DNA of 64,000 nucleotides, from positions 868,001-932,000 of the forward strand of contig NZ_JBKIII010000001.1 in the NCBI RefSeq assembly GCF_046557615.1, read 5' to 3'. The notes below the pieces were generated by a model, which saw only the letters and a program-made list of their open reading frames with translations, was not told the DNA's origin and ran no database searches. Positions 8,591 to 17,517 of the stretch are shown here, one piece after another (position 1 is the first letter of the stretch; each line of letters begins with the position of its first letter). The DNA is from Haloferax sp046557615 (GTDB taxonomy: Archaea > Halobacteriota > Halobacteria > Halobacteriales > Haloferacaceae). Made by a program: the position numbers and the translations under genes.

Positions 8591-9046
8591 TTAGTCCGCT
8601 GCTTCAGTTTCGGTCTCCGCCTCAGCACCGCCACACACGTCGAGGTATTTGCAGGCGTCCGTCTCTGGGTCGAAACAGTCCGGACACTCCGAGTTGCGGT
8701 CGATAATCGTGTCGAGCCGGTCCGCAATCATGCCGTCGATGACGGGCTCGAGTTCGCGGGCCTCTGCACGGAATTCGTCTACTTCGAGGACGTTCGAGAG
8801 GAACCGTTCGATGATACAGTAAGTTTGCAGCGCATCACGAGCGCGGACGATACCGTCGTCAGTGAGGGTGACACCCTTGTACTTCTCGTGTTCGGCGAGG
8901 CCACGAGATTCGAGTTTGCCAATCATCTCGTTGGCACTGGCGGGACTGACGTCCATCATGTCTGCGAGCGCCCCGGTCGCAGCCGGGCCATTTTCCATCT
9001 GTTGCAGCAGGTAAATCGCTTTGACGTACTGGTCTGCGGTGTTCAT
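8591..9046 (-). CDS. DtxR/SirR-family metal-dependent transcriptional regulator
   Basis: A 151-residue regulator. Residues 1-65 form the winged helix typical of DtxR/MntR (opening ADQYVKAIYLLQQ, recognition helix SPASANEMIGKLESRGL), followed by the helical dimerisation and metal-binding part. It has no SH3/FeoA domain. Its tail carries four cysteines (121, 124, 132, 138), an unusual addition. The start lies 4 nt from the stop of the ferritin-like gene, so the two form one operon and probably act together in iron or manganese homeostasis. Confidence 0.88.
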   Translation of the reverse strand: MNTADQYVKAIYLLQQMENGPAATGALADMMDVSPASANEMIGKLESRGLAEHEKYKGVTLTDDGIVRARDALQTYCIIERFLSNVLEVDEFRAEARELEPVIDGMIADRLDTIIDRNSECPDCFDPETDACKYLDVCGGAEAETETEAAD

Positions 9047-9050
9047 CGTA

Positions 9051-9563
9051 TTACTCGCGTTCTTCCATGATTTTCGTCACTTCTTCGACCCCATCGGCCT
9101 CTTCGTCGCGAATCTCGGAGAGCGTCGCAAGCAACTCTTCGCGGTCGATGGTGAACTGTGCGTCACTGGCTTCGACGGCCTTGATAACGTCGTCGTAGAA
9201 CTTGTAGGCCGTCTCCTCGTTACAGAGTTGGTCGTACAGGACGCCGTCGAAGTCCTCGGGCTTCGTCTGGCCGTACTGTGCTTCGACCAATGCCTCAATC
9301 TCCTCGAATGGAATGCTCTCGACATCCAGACGGTCGATGATATCTTCGAGTCGGCCGCGGTGTTCGGCAGATTCCTCTGCGGCGTGCGAAAGCAAGTCTC
9401 GAATCTCTTCGTCGAGCGAATCGTCGCCCATCTCTTCGTCGAGCGAATCGTCGCCCATCTCTTCGTGGTGGTGGTAGGCGCGTGCCTCGACGACCTCTTC
9501 GAGGACGATTCCGATTTGCAGGAGGCGTGCGAGTTGGTGGTCTGAGGTGACCTGATAGCCCAT
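9051..9563 (-). CDS. Ferritin-like domain protein
   Basis: A 170-residue four-helix protein rich in Glu and His (EEVVEARAYHHHEE, then HAAEESAEHRGRLED), the pattern of ferritin-like or rubrerythrin-like di-metal proteins. The ATG at 9563 is preferred; GTG codons up to 9578 are alternatives. It contains a tandem duplication of nine residues, EEMGDDSLD. It is first in an operon with a DtxR-type regulator. A di-iron storage or peroxide-protection role is inferred; exact ligands are not assigned. Confidence 0.75.
   Translation of the reverse strand: MGYQVTSDHQLARLLQIGIVLEEVVEARAYHHHEEMGDDSLDEEMGDDSLDEEIRDLLSHAAEESAEHRGRLEDIIDRLDVESIPFEEIEALVEAQYGQTKPEDFDGVLYDQLCNEETAYKFYDDVIKAVEASDAQFTIDREELLATLSEIRDEEADGVEEVTKIMEERE
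9405..9458 (-). repeat. 27-bp tandem duplication inside the ferritin-like gene
   Basis: Two identical 27-bp units (9405-9431 and 9432-9458), followed by the first 8 bases of a third. The duplication is in frame and adds nine acidic residues. Perfect identity suggests it is recent. Confidence 0.9.
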
Positions 9564-9610
9564 ACTCACGCGAGACACCCCTCGTTCAAATACGATACCG
9601 ACTGAATCAT

Positions 9611-9624
9611 ACTCAGACCTGAGT
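9611..9624. promoter_or_regulatory. Palindrome upstream of the ferritin-like/DtxR operon
   Basis: ACTCAG-AC-CTGAGT is a perfect 6-bp inverted repeat 48-61 nt upstream of the chosen ATG, just upstream of a TATA-like stretch near 9590. With the preceding T it also reads TACT-N7-GAGT, the same arrangement as the site upstream of ppsA. Confidence 0.5.
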
Positions 9625-9635
9625 CTGTAACGAAC

Positions 9636-10790
9636 TTAAGCGGTTCCCCTTTCGGGTTCCGAGTCGCCCGTCTCCGGTTCCGCAGGAGTCTCCGTTTCTT
9701 CGGTGGATGGTCTTGCTCCCCTTTTCGAGGTCGCGTGGCGGCCCATCCAGTGGTAGGTCCCGATGGCGACGTATCCTTGCTGCTCGTCGATGATTTTCTC
9801 GATTACTTTTCGGTCATCCTCGTCGATAGAGACGACGTGCGCGATAATCTGTCCGGGGACGGTTATCGGGTCTGCGGCCATCCCAATGATGAGTCCCGTA
9901 AATGGAGCGTCGACGACGTGTTCTTCTCGTTTGAAGTGGTCTGAGATGGTACAGACGGCCTTCCCCTCCTCGACAATTGGATACGGTCCCCACTCCATGT
10001 CTATCCATCCACCCGCAGTCGAGCGAATCCACTTCTTTTCTTTCGACCCGACGATCCGTTGCCACACCGGTTCAGCCTCGAACTCGTCGTCTATCATCCC
10101 AAAGTAAGCGAAGAGATTGTGCAATCGGTCGAGGGCATTGTCGACCATCACTGGTTGGTAGCGGTGAGCCTCTCCCATCTCGACAGTGATGGTCGGGGTC
10201 CCGTTTTCCGAGGCGACTCGACGCATCATCCCCTTCGACCCCGCCCCGTCGAGGACGACGTTCGAGAGGAATGCATTGGCCACTTCTGCCACTGCGGGGT
10301 CACTCATGTCTGCGCGCGTGTGGAAAATCGTCACCTTGTCTCGCGTCGAAGTGTGGAAGTCCACCCCCATATCGCACTTGGAGATAAAGCGGTCGTAGAT
10401 GACTTTCGCCATCTGCTGGCCCTCGTTGCCGTCTTCTCTCCCCGGGAACGCGCGGTTCAGGTCGCGGTCGTAGATTGGAAGGTATCGCATGTGTGCACGG
10501 TATCCCGGCACGTTAAGCACGTGCAGACACACGATGGTTCCAGAGAGTTCCTGTGGGTCGTATCGGTCGGCGACTTCCTGTACCAACTTCACACCGTTGA
10601 CTTCGTCACCGTGCATCGCCGCGCTGACGAACACTTTGGGTCCCGAATGGACGCCGTTGATGATAGTCACTGGAAGCTCTATCGGGTCGCTGAGATAGGA
10701 TTCGCCGACCTCGTACATGATGTGTCGTTTTTCGCCGGGTCTGACCTCGGCGTCGTAGCGGAAGGCCTCTCCATTGTTGTTGTTGGACAT
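9636..10790 (-). CDS. Succinylglutamate desuccinylase/aspartoacylase family protein
   Basis: A 384-residue zinc-dependent M14-type hydrolase or deacylase. Zinc ligands are visible as His60 and Glu63 in HGDE and a His in VDFHTST; DLNRAFPG carries the substrate-binding Asn-Arg. After the catalytic domain a beta-barrel domain follows (about 240-340), as in AstE/ASPA relatives, then an acidic tail of about 30 residues. The family acts on N-acyl amino acids; the substrate here is unknown and no arginine-catabolic genes are nearby. Confidence 0.85.
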   Translation of the reverse strand: MSNNNNGEAFRYDAEVRPGEKRHIMYEVGESYLSDPIELPVTIINGVHSGPKVFVSAAMHGDEVNGVKLVQEVADRYDPQELSGTIVCLHVLNVPGYRAHMRYLPIYDRDLNRAFPGREDGNEGQQMAKVIYDRFISKCDMGVDFHTSTRDKVTIFHTRADMSDPAVAEVANAFLSNVVLDGAGSKGMMRRVASENGTPTITVEMGEAHRYQPVMVDNALDRLHNLFAYFGMIDDEFEAEPVWQRIVGSKEKKWIRSTAGGWIDMEWGPYPIVEEGKAVCTISDHFKREEHVVDAPFTGLIIGMAADPITVPGQIIAHVVSIDEDDRKVIEKIIDEQQGYVAIGTYHWMGRHATSKRGARPSTEETETPAEPETGDSEPERGTA

Positions 10791-10795
10791 CGTAA

Positions 10796-10831
10796 TTCTC
10801 CGATTGCAACTACTACGTTGACTACGGAGAA
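10796..10831. promoter_or_regulatory. Inverted repeat at the 5' end of the AstE-family gene
   Basis: TTCTCCG (10796-10802) and CGGAGAA (10825-10831) are perfect 7-bp arms separated by 22 nt, starting six bases upstream of the start codon. It could be an operator or an mRNA hairpin. Nothing else is visible in the 176-nt gap to sufD. Confidence 0.35.
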
Positions 10832-10966
10832 AATGATTGGTAGAAGGACAGTTTCCTGACTAACCGAAATTCTTGATTTTCACGAAGAGGCGCGAGCAAG
10901 GCACGGACGAACGGTTTCACTATCTGATGGCCTTAGAAAAGATGTAAAAACCGCGTACCAGCGCGC

Positions 10967-12175
10967 TTACGAGAGGCGCGCAGCAATGAGTTCTTCGAGG
11001 TCGTCGCGGAACTCATCGACTTCGATTTCGTCGAGGACGGGCACGAAGAAGCCTTCCACGAGCATGTTGCGTGCTTGGAGTTCGGGGATGGACCGAGAGA
11101 CCATGTAGAAGAGGTCTTCTTTGTCCACCTGACCGACCGAGGCGGCGTGGGACGCTTCGGTGTCGTGGTTGTGGATGATGAGCTTCGGCGACGCGTCTGC
11201 CTCGGACTCGTCGGAGAGCATCAGCGTGTTCTCACGCTGGTAGGAGTTGGTGCGCCAGGCGTCGCGGCCGACGTTCTGGACACCCTCGTAGACCGAGCGT
11301 GCCTCGTCGTCGAGGACGCCACGGGTGATGAGGTCCGCCATCGTGTTCTCGGCGTTGTGCCAGACACGAGCGTTCACGTCGAGGTGCTGGTCGCCGTGAC
11401 CGAAGAACGCACCGACGATTTTCGTCTCCGAACCCTCGCCGTTGAGTTCCGTCTCGATGTCGGAGCGGGTGAGACGCGAACCGAGGTTGCCCTCGATCCA
11501 GTTGATAGTCGAGTGGTTGGCGGTGATGCCACGCTTGAGCGAGTACGTGTAGGAGTCCTCTGCGAGGTTCTGGAGCGACCCGTACTGGACGTAGGAGTTC
11601 TCGCCCGCAGCGACCTCGACGAGGTTCGAGAAGTACCGTTCTTCGCCGGTCTCCTCGCCGGACTCGATGCCTTCGAGGATGGTGACCGAAGAGGACTCTT
11701 CGGTGACGACGAGCGTGTGGCTGAAGAGCGACCGAGAGTTCATCTCGGCGCGAATCTTCACATCCTCGGCGTTGACACCCTCGGGGACGTAGATGAACGT
11801 GCCCGTGGTGAACAGCGCCGCAGAGAGTGCCGTCAGGTAGTTCGTTTCGAGGTCGAGGACCGAGCCGAAGTGCTCCTCGATGAGGTCACCGTACTCGTCG
11901 AGAGCCTCCGTGAACGGAAGCACGACGACGTCTTCGGGTGCTTCGCGGGTCGTCTCGTCAGACTGGTTGAGCGGGTCAACGAGCGTCTCGAAATCGAGCG
12001 CTTCGAGGTTCGTCCAGCGACGACCCGGCGTCTGGATGACGTTAGGCAACTCGAGGTCGTCGAGCGCCGACAGTGCTTCGAGACGTGCTTCGAGGAGCCA
12101 CTCAGGCTCGTCTCGTGCGTCCGAAATCTCTCGTACTGTCTCTTCAGACAGGTTTGCGGGAATTTGTGCGCTCAT
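10967..12175 (-). CDS. sufD: SufD-type Fe-S cluster assembly protein
   Basis: A 402-residue SufB/SufD-family scaffold subunit with the right-handed beta-helix core (about residues 110-330) and the C-terminal ARNMLVEGFFVPVLDEI helices. It contains the family segment HNHDTEASHAASVGQVDKEDLFY, including the conserved His that SufD contributes to the cluster site with SufB. It is the last gene of the sufC-sufB-sufD operon, 3 nt after sufB. Together they assemble Fe-S clusters in the cytoplasm. Confidence 0.93.
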   Translation of the reverse strand: MSAQIPANLSEETVREISDARDEPEWLLEARLEALSALDDLELPNVIQTPGRRWTNLEALDFETLVDPLNQSDETTREAPEDVVVLPFTEALDEYGDLIEEHFGSVLDLETNYLTALSAALFTTGTFIYVPEGVNAEDVKIRAEMNSRSLFSHTLVVTEESSSVTILEGIESGEETGEERYFSNLVEVAAGENSYVQYGSLQNLAEDSYTYSLKRGITANHSTINWIEGNLGSRLTRSDIETELNGEGSETKIVGAFFGHGDQHLDVNARVWHNAENTMADLITRGVLDDEARSVYEGVQNVGRDAWRTNSYQRENTLMLSDESEADASPKLIIHNHDTEASHAASVGQVDKEDLFYMVSRSIPELQARNMLVEGFFVPVLDEIEVDEFRDDLEELIAARLS

Positions 12176-12178
12176 TGG

Positions 12179-13609
12179 TTATCCGAGGCTACCCTCCATT
12201 TCGAGTTCCACCAGTCGGTTGAGTTCGACTGCGTACTCGATTGGCAGTTCTTCGGTGATGGGTTCGATGAACCCGGAGACGATCATCTGCTTCGCGTCGT
12301 CGTCGTCGAGGCCGCGCGATTGGAGGTAGAAGATGTCTTCGTCACCAATCTTGCCGACGGTCGCCTCGTGGGCAACGTCGACTTGGGACTCGTTAATCTC
12401 CATGTACGGCATCGTGTCCGAGGTGGACTCGTTGTCGAACATCAGCGCGTCACACTCGACAGCAGTCGAGGAGTTCTTCGCGCCGTTTGCGATGTGGACG
12501 AGGCCGCGGTAGTTGGTGCGGCCGCCGTCCTTGGAGATGGACTTCGACTCGATGGTCGATTTCGTCTCGGGGGCGTTGTGGTAGACCTTCGCACCGGTGT
12601 CGATGTTCTGGCCTTCACCCGCGAATGCGATGGTGATGTGGTTGTCGGATGCACCACGGCCCTTGAGAATCGAGGCCGGGTAGAGCATCGTCGCTTTCGA
12701 ACCCATGGAACCGGAGATCCATTCCATACGGCCGTTCTTCTCGACGATTGCGCGCTTCGTGTTGAGGTTGTACGTGTTCTTCGACCAGTTCTGGACGGTC
12801 GAGTACTGCACGTGTGCGTCCTCGCCGACGAAGACTTCGACGCCACCGGAGTGGAGGTTGAACGCCGAGTACTTCGGCGCGGAACAACCTTCGATGTAGT
12901 GGACTTCGGAGCCCTTCTCGGCGACGATGAGCGTGTGTTCGAACTGGCCCATGCCCTCGGAGTTCATGCGGAAGTACGCCTGAACCGGCATATCGACCGT
13001 CGTGTCTTCGGGGACGTAGACGAACGACCCGCCGGACCAGATAGCACCGTGGAGTGCGGCGAACTTGTTGTCGCTCGGGGGGACGCACTTCGTCATGAAG
13101 TACTCCTTGACGATGTCTTCGTGTTCCTGGACCGCTTGGTCCATGTTCATGAAGACGACGCCTTTCTCTTCCCAGCGCTCCTGCATGTTCTGGTAGACGA
13201 CTTCGGACTCGTACTGGGCACCGACGCCGGAGAGGGCGTTCTTCTCGGCTTCCGGGATACCCAGTTTGTCGAACGTGTCCTTGATGTCGTCCGGCAGGTC
13301 GCGCCAGTCGTCGACGCCGCCGCGGACGTCCACGTCGGGTCGGATGTACGGAACGATTTCGTTTACGTCAACCTCCGAGAGGTCGGGCTGGCCCGGCCAG
13401 TCGGTTGGCATCGGCATCTTCTGGAACTGCTTGAGCGCGCGAAGGCGGCGCTGAAGCATCCATTCGGGTTCGTCTTTGTCTTCAGAGATGACGCGGATGG
13501 TCTCTTCGGTGAGACCCTTGTCGGCCGCGAATGCGGACTTCTGCTCCTTCTTGAACTCGAAGCGAGCTTCCGTGTCTGTCTCTTTGAGGTGGTCTTGATC
13601 GGAACTCAT
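12179..13609 (-). CDS. sufB: SufB, Fe-S cluster scaffold protein
   Basis: A 476-residue SufB. The N-terminal helical region includes DEPEWMLQRRLRAL, and the beta-helix core carries IEGCSAPKYS with the conserved cysteine and EATVGKIGDEDIFYL near the C-terminus. It forms the SufBC2D complex with the flanking genes. It starts 12 nt after sufC. The protein is intein-free, which is worth noting because many archaeal and actinobacterial SufB genes carry inteins. Confidence 0.96.
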   Translation of the reverse strand: MSSDQDHLKETDTEARFEFKKEQKSAFAADKGLTEETIRVISEDKDEPEWMLQRRLRALKQFQKMPMPTDWPGQPDLSEVDVNEIVPYIRPDVDVRGGVDDWRDLPDDIKDTFDKLGIPEAEKNALSGVGAQYESEVVYQNMQERWEEKGVVFMNMDQAVQEHEDIVKEYFMTKCVPPSDNKFAALHGAIWSGGSFVYVPEDTTVDMPVQAYFRMNSEGMGQFEHTLIVAEKGSEVHYIEGCSAPKYSAFNLHSGGVEVFVGEDAHVQYSTVQNWSKNTYNLNTKRAIVEKNGRMEWISGSMGSKATMLYPASILKGRGASDNHITIAFAGEGQNIDTGAKVYHNAPETKSTIESKSISKDGGRTNYRGLVHIANGAKNSSTAVECDALMFDNESTSDTMPYMEINESQVDVAHEATVGKIGDEDIFYLQSRGLDDDDAKQMIVSGFIEPITEELPIEYAVELNRLVELEMEGSLG

Positions 13610-13621
13610 GGTGTTGTGTAA

Positions 13622-14527
13622 TTACGCGGTCTCGTAGACTTCCTCGCGGACCCAGTCGTAGCCCTTGTCTTCGAGCTCGGCCGCGAGGCCTGCGTCGCCG
13701 CTCTTGACGACTTTTCCGTCGAGCATGATGTGGACGTGGTCCGGTTCGACGTATTCGAGGATGCGCTGGTAGTGAGTAATCTGGAGGATACCAGTGCCCT
13801 GCTCGTCGCGGAGGGCGTTGATACCCTTCGAGACGTCCTGCAGGCGGTCGATGTCGAGACCGGAGTCGATCTCGTCGAGTACGGCGATGGACGGCTCGAG
13901 GATGGCGGCTTGCAGAACTTCGTTCTGCTTCTTCTCACCGCCGGAGAACCCGGCGTTGAGGTAGCGCTGCATGAACTTCTCGTCCATGTCGAGCAGTTCC
14001 ATCTTCGATTTGAGGAGTTTCTGGAACTCGGCGACGCCGACTTCGCCGTCGTCGACCGGTCCAGCCATCGGCGATGGGACTTCCTCGTCTGCTTCCTCTT
14101 CTTCTTCTTCGTCTTCGCCGAAGAGGAGTTCGTTGCGCTCGTCAATCTTTGCGTTGAGCGCAGTGCGGAGGAAGTTCGTCATCGTGACGCCCTCGATTTC
14201 CGCGGGGTACTGGAAGCCGAGGAAGATACCGAGCGCGGCGCGCTCGTTCGGCTCCAGTTCCAGAAGGTTCCACGTGCGAGCGTCTTCCGGAATGTCGATA
14301 TCGCCGAAGTCACCTTCGTCGAGGCGGAGAAGAATCTCGCCGTCGGTCACTTCGTAGGCCGGGTGGCCTGCGATTACTTTGGAGGTGGTCGATTTGCCGG
14401 ACCCGTTCGGACCCATCAGGGCGTGAATTTCACCGGAACGGACTTCCAAATCGACTCCTCGCAGAATCTGCTCACCGTCGTCCTCCGCGACTTGTGCGTG
14501 GAGGTTTTTTATCTCGAGAGTTGCCAT
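13622..14527 (-). CDS. sufC: SufC, Fe-S assembly ABC ATPase
   Basis: A 301-residue ABC ATPase. Walker A is GPNGSGKST (about 39-47), the signature is SGGEKK, and Walker B is IAVLDEIDSGLD. The usual SufC is about 250 residues; the difference is a run of glutamates and flanking loop at about 137-166, between the Q-loop region and the signature. First gene of the suf operon; a TATA-like element lies near 14571-14577. Confidence 0.96.
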   Translation of the reverse strand: MATLEIKNLHAQVAEDDGEQILRGVDLEVRSGEIHALMGPNGSGKSTTSKVIAGHPAYEVTDGEILLRLDEGDFGDIDIPEDARTWNLLELEPNERAALGIFLGFQYPAEIEGVTMTNFLRTALNAKIDERNELLFGEDEEEEEEADEEVPSPMAGPVDDGEVGVAEFQKLLKSKMELLDMDEKFMQRYLNAGFSGGEKKQNEVLQAAILEPSIAVLDEIDSGLDIDRLQDVSKGINALRDEQGTGILQITHYQRILEYVEPDHVHIMLDGKVVKSGDAGLAAELEDKGYDWVREEVYETA

Positions 14528-14736
14528 CGTTGGTTCGTTGCCTCGTACACGAAGCCTGGGGAGTTGTACCCATAATGCTTGCGCATTTACCCCCGGTCCT
14601 TTTTCGAGAAGAAAAATTTGTTTTCACAACGAGAAAGAATCAGCACAACTCGCGAGAGAAATAGAACTGCTTGACAAGCTAGTTCGAAACCGGATTCTTC
14701 GAAAATCAGTAATCTGGTCCGCCTACGGTCGGATGT

Positions 14737-17436
14737 TCACATGAAACTGCCGAGACCCGTCTGCTGTTGTCCGCTTTTGACCTCGTCCCACGACATTCCG
14801 AGGGCTTCGATGATACGCGAAATCGGTCCTTCGAGTGTCTTTTCGAGCATGACGTCCCACGCGACTTCGAACTCGCTCGGCACCTGGTCGTCGTACTCGA
14901 AACAGATGACGTCGGGGTCGCGTTTGAACTCGCGATACAGGTCGTCTTGCATCGGGTCGAACTTGTTCGCGTCCTCCAACGCTCGGAACCACGACGGGTG
15001 GACCTTGGCGAGATAGAGTCGTTTCGGCTTCGACCCTCGCCCGAAGTTCGTCCCCAAGAACGCGTTGGCGTACATCGCCCCGCGGACGTGTGCGGTGGCC
15101 GTCTCGTAGGCGGTGAGCCGCTTTCCGATACCGCCGGGAATCCCGATTTCGTCGAGCGGCAGGTCACCGGCTTGGAAGTCGGTGATGATGTCGTGGAGGT
15201 ACTCTTTGATGACCTCTGTGTCTTCCCCGTGGACGATTTGGTCGATGACCGTCTTTTGGACTTCTTTCGTGATTTGGGCGATATCAGACCGTTTGTACTC
15301 GAAGCCAGTGATGTCGATGTCGTCCACATCTTTGCCCTCTTTCCAGATGATGTGACCGGCGTAGCGTTTCTTCTTTCCCGCCTGGAAGAACCGTCGGTAG
15401 AGTTTCTCGAACTCGATTTGGAAGCGGTGTTCGTCAGCGCCCAGTTTGTCCTGGGCGAAGTCGTCGTAGGCGGCGTTGATGTGTTTCTCGATGTCGAACG
15501 CTTGCTCGATAGCTTCCTCCTTACTCACGTCGGGGCCGAGTGCGAGCATCACCGAGTCGGTGTCACCGTAGGCAACCTCGTAGCCGAGGTTGTTGGCCGA
15601 CTGCTCGGTGAAGTTGATGACCTCGCGCCCAGTTGCGGTCACCGCCGCACCCATCTCCTTGTCGTAGAGGCGGAAGCGGTCCCATCCCAGAACACCATAC
15701 AGGGAGTTCATGATGACCTTCACTGCGGCCTGCTGGCGGTCGAACTGCTCGTATTCGGAGCTTCCGGGTTCGTGTTCGTTGCGCAGGCCTTTCTTCTCTT
15801 CACGCTCGCCGAGGAGTTCGTCTACCATCTCTCGGATGATACCGTCCGGCTCCTGTCGGAAGTGCGTCCCATTGGGTGCATGGAACATCTCGCCGTCGTA
15901 CTCGTCGGGGTCCACCTTCGTCTCGGGCGACGCGTTGATGGTCACCATACACATCGGGTACAGCGACTTCAGGTCCAGTACCGTGACGTTCTCTTTGACG
16001 CCCGTGATGGGGTCGAAGACGGCACCGCCTTCGTAATCTTCTGACTCCTGTTGGCCCTTCGATGGGAGTGCGAACTCGTCGTAGACCTTGTGCAGGACGT
16101 AGATGTCCACGGTGTCGCCCGGCGTCGGTGCGTCTTCGAGTTTACACCCGACGAAGGAACGCACCTCGTCCCAGAAGGCGATGATACCCTGCTTGCGGTC
16201 GATTTCGACACACAACTCCACGTCGCGCAGGTTGTATTCGAGCAGGCGTTTCGGGTCCTGTTCCCACAAATCGCCGATATCGCCCGAGTAGCGCTCTTTG
16301 CCCACGTCGAGTTCGAGTTCGCCCACCGCGTCCAATCTGTACGATTCGAGTTCGGTGAACTGGGTTCGCTTGTAGGCATACAGAAGGTCGAAGACGACGC
16401 GGCCTTTGATGTCCGGGCCGCCCCAGCCACTTCGCCACACTTCACCCAGACGAGACATGCGGTCCGAGTCGAGGTTGTACGTGGAAGCGGGGTTCAGTTC
16501 GTCCAATCGGTCGAGGAAGTACGGCGCGTCGAAGTCGTCGAAGTTCCAGCCAGTGAGTACGTCGGGGTCCGTCTCTTCGATGTACGTCAAGAACGCGTCG
16601 AGCATCGCGTCCTCAGTGTCGAAGGTCCGAATGTCCACCGAAGCGTCGTCGCGGAGGTACTCGTAGTCGGGGAACTCTTCGGGTCGCTTGCCGTCGCCGT
16701 TTGGCGCGACGGCGTGCCACACGATGTACTCGTCGTCGTACGAGTCGTGCGAGGTCAGACAGATAATCGGCTCTTCGCCGTCTTCGGGGAAGCCGTTTCT
16801 GTCGTTGACCTCGATGTCGAAGGTGTTGACACGAAGGTTCGCTTCGACGTCCGTTGCTTCGACCTCTTCGTGGTGGATTTGAATCGTCCCGTCGTCGAGG
16901 CGGCGTGCTGGGACGCGAACGCCGCGTTTGATGTCCTTGTCGATGAGCAGGCGATTCGGAAAGAGGATGTCTGCTTCGTAGTGGTCGAACTCGTCACGAA
17001 TCTGCCCAACGTCGCGCGGGGTTCGGGTACAGATTTTCGTCAGGTCTTCGCCCCGGATACTCGTGTAGCCATCTTCCGTCTTCGTGATGACTTCCTTGTC
17101 GAGAACCTCGTCGTCGAGCGAGTCCGTAGGGGCGTAGAAGTACGGCTCGAATCCGAGTACTCGAATGTGTTCGGCGGTGTCGTCGCTCGTGCGCCCAAAC
17201 ACGTGGAGAACGGGATACTCGCTTCGACCCGACCCTTCGATGGTGTAATCGACCTGGGTGATGGCGAGTTCGACCGTGCCGTCGGCGTCAGGGAACTTGA
17301 TATCGTTCGTATCAATCACGTCCGAAACGTACTGACTCCCGTTGCCAGCGACGAAGGCGGCCTCCTCGTCGGGGCGACCCTCGCCCGCGGCATCGTCGTC
17401 GGCCCCTCCAAAGTCGGCCAAACCCGTCTGCGTCAT
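14737..17436 (-). CDS. polB: Family B DNA polymerase
   Basis: An 899-residue replicative polymerase. The 3'-5' exonuclease motif is NTFDIEV; the polymerase motifs are DLKSLYPMCM (A), KVIMNSLYGVLG (B) and YGDTDSV (C). I start at the ATG before TQTGLADFGG, since the in-frame extension upstream does not look conserved. The three conserved polymerase sites that often hold inteins in haloarchaea are all empty, so the gene is of normal length. The downstream gap (14528-14736) up to sufC holds no gene I can support. Confidence 0.96.
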   Translation of the reverse strand: MTQTGLADFGGADDDAAGEGRPDEEAAFVAGNGSQYVSDVIDTNDIKFPDADGTVELAITQVDYTIEGSGRSEYPVLHVFGRTSDDTAEHIRVLGFEPYFYAPTDSLDDEVLDKEVITKTEDGYTSIRGEDLTKICTRTPRDVGQIRDEFDHYEADILFPNRLLIDKDIKRGVRVPARRLDDGTIQIHHEEVEATDVEANLRVNTFDIEVNDRNGFPEDGEEPIICLTSHDSYDDEYIVWHAVAPNGDGKRPEEFPDYEYLRDDASVDIRTFDTEDAMLDAFLTYIEETDPDVLTGWNFDDFDAPYFLDRLDELNPASTYNLDSDRMSRLGEVWRSGWGGPDIKGRVVFDLLYAYKRTQFTELESYRLDAVGELELDVGKERYSGDIGDLWEQDPKRLLEYNLRDVELCVEIDRKQGIIAFWDEVRSFVGCKLEDAPTPGDTVDIYVLHKVYDEFALPSKGQQESEDYEGGAVFDPITGVKENVTVLDLKSLYPMCMVTINASPETKVDPDEYDGEMFHAPNGTHFRQEPDGIIREMVDELLGEREEKKGLRNEHEPGSSEYEQFDRQQAAVKVIMNSLYGVLGWDRFRLYDKEMGAAVTATGREVINFTEQSANNLGYEVAYGDTDSVMLALGPDVSKEEAIEQAFDIEKHINAAYDDFAQDKLGADEHRFQIEFEKLYRRFFQAGKKKRYAGHIIWKEGKDVDDIDITGFEYKRSDIAQITKEVQKTVIDQIVHGEDTEVIKEYLHDIITDFQAGDLPLDEIGIPGGIGKRLTAYETATAHVRGAMYANAFLGTNFGRGSKPKRLYLAKVHPSWFRALEDANKFDPMQDDLYREFKRDPDVICFEYDDQVPSEFEVAWDVMLEKTLEGPISRIIEALGMSWDEVKSGQQQTGLGSFM

Positions 17437-17517
17437 TGTCGTTGCTTCGGTATCGGCGGTAAAAACCCCGGCGTTTCTGTAGACCATCCGAAACCCACGG
17501 AAAGACATTTACCCTGG

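Noticed and set aside
11075..13621. Very long plus-strand frame opposite sufD and sufB
   Set aside because: It is a by-product of high GC3 on the suf genes; its translation is Val/Arg/Asp-rich without domains.
14538..14744. 68-codon plus-strand frame between sufC and polB
   Set aside because: Overlaps the sufC promoter, has poor codon use and no recognisable motif, although its last 40 residues are helix-like.
14737..17436. Intein in polB
   Set aside because: Motif regions A, B and C are continuous and the protein has normal length.
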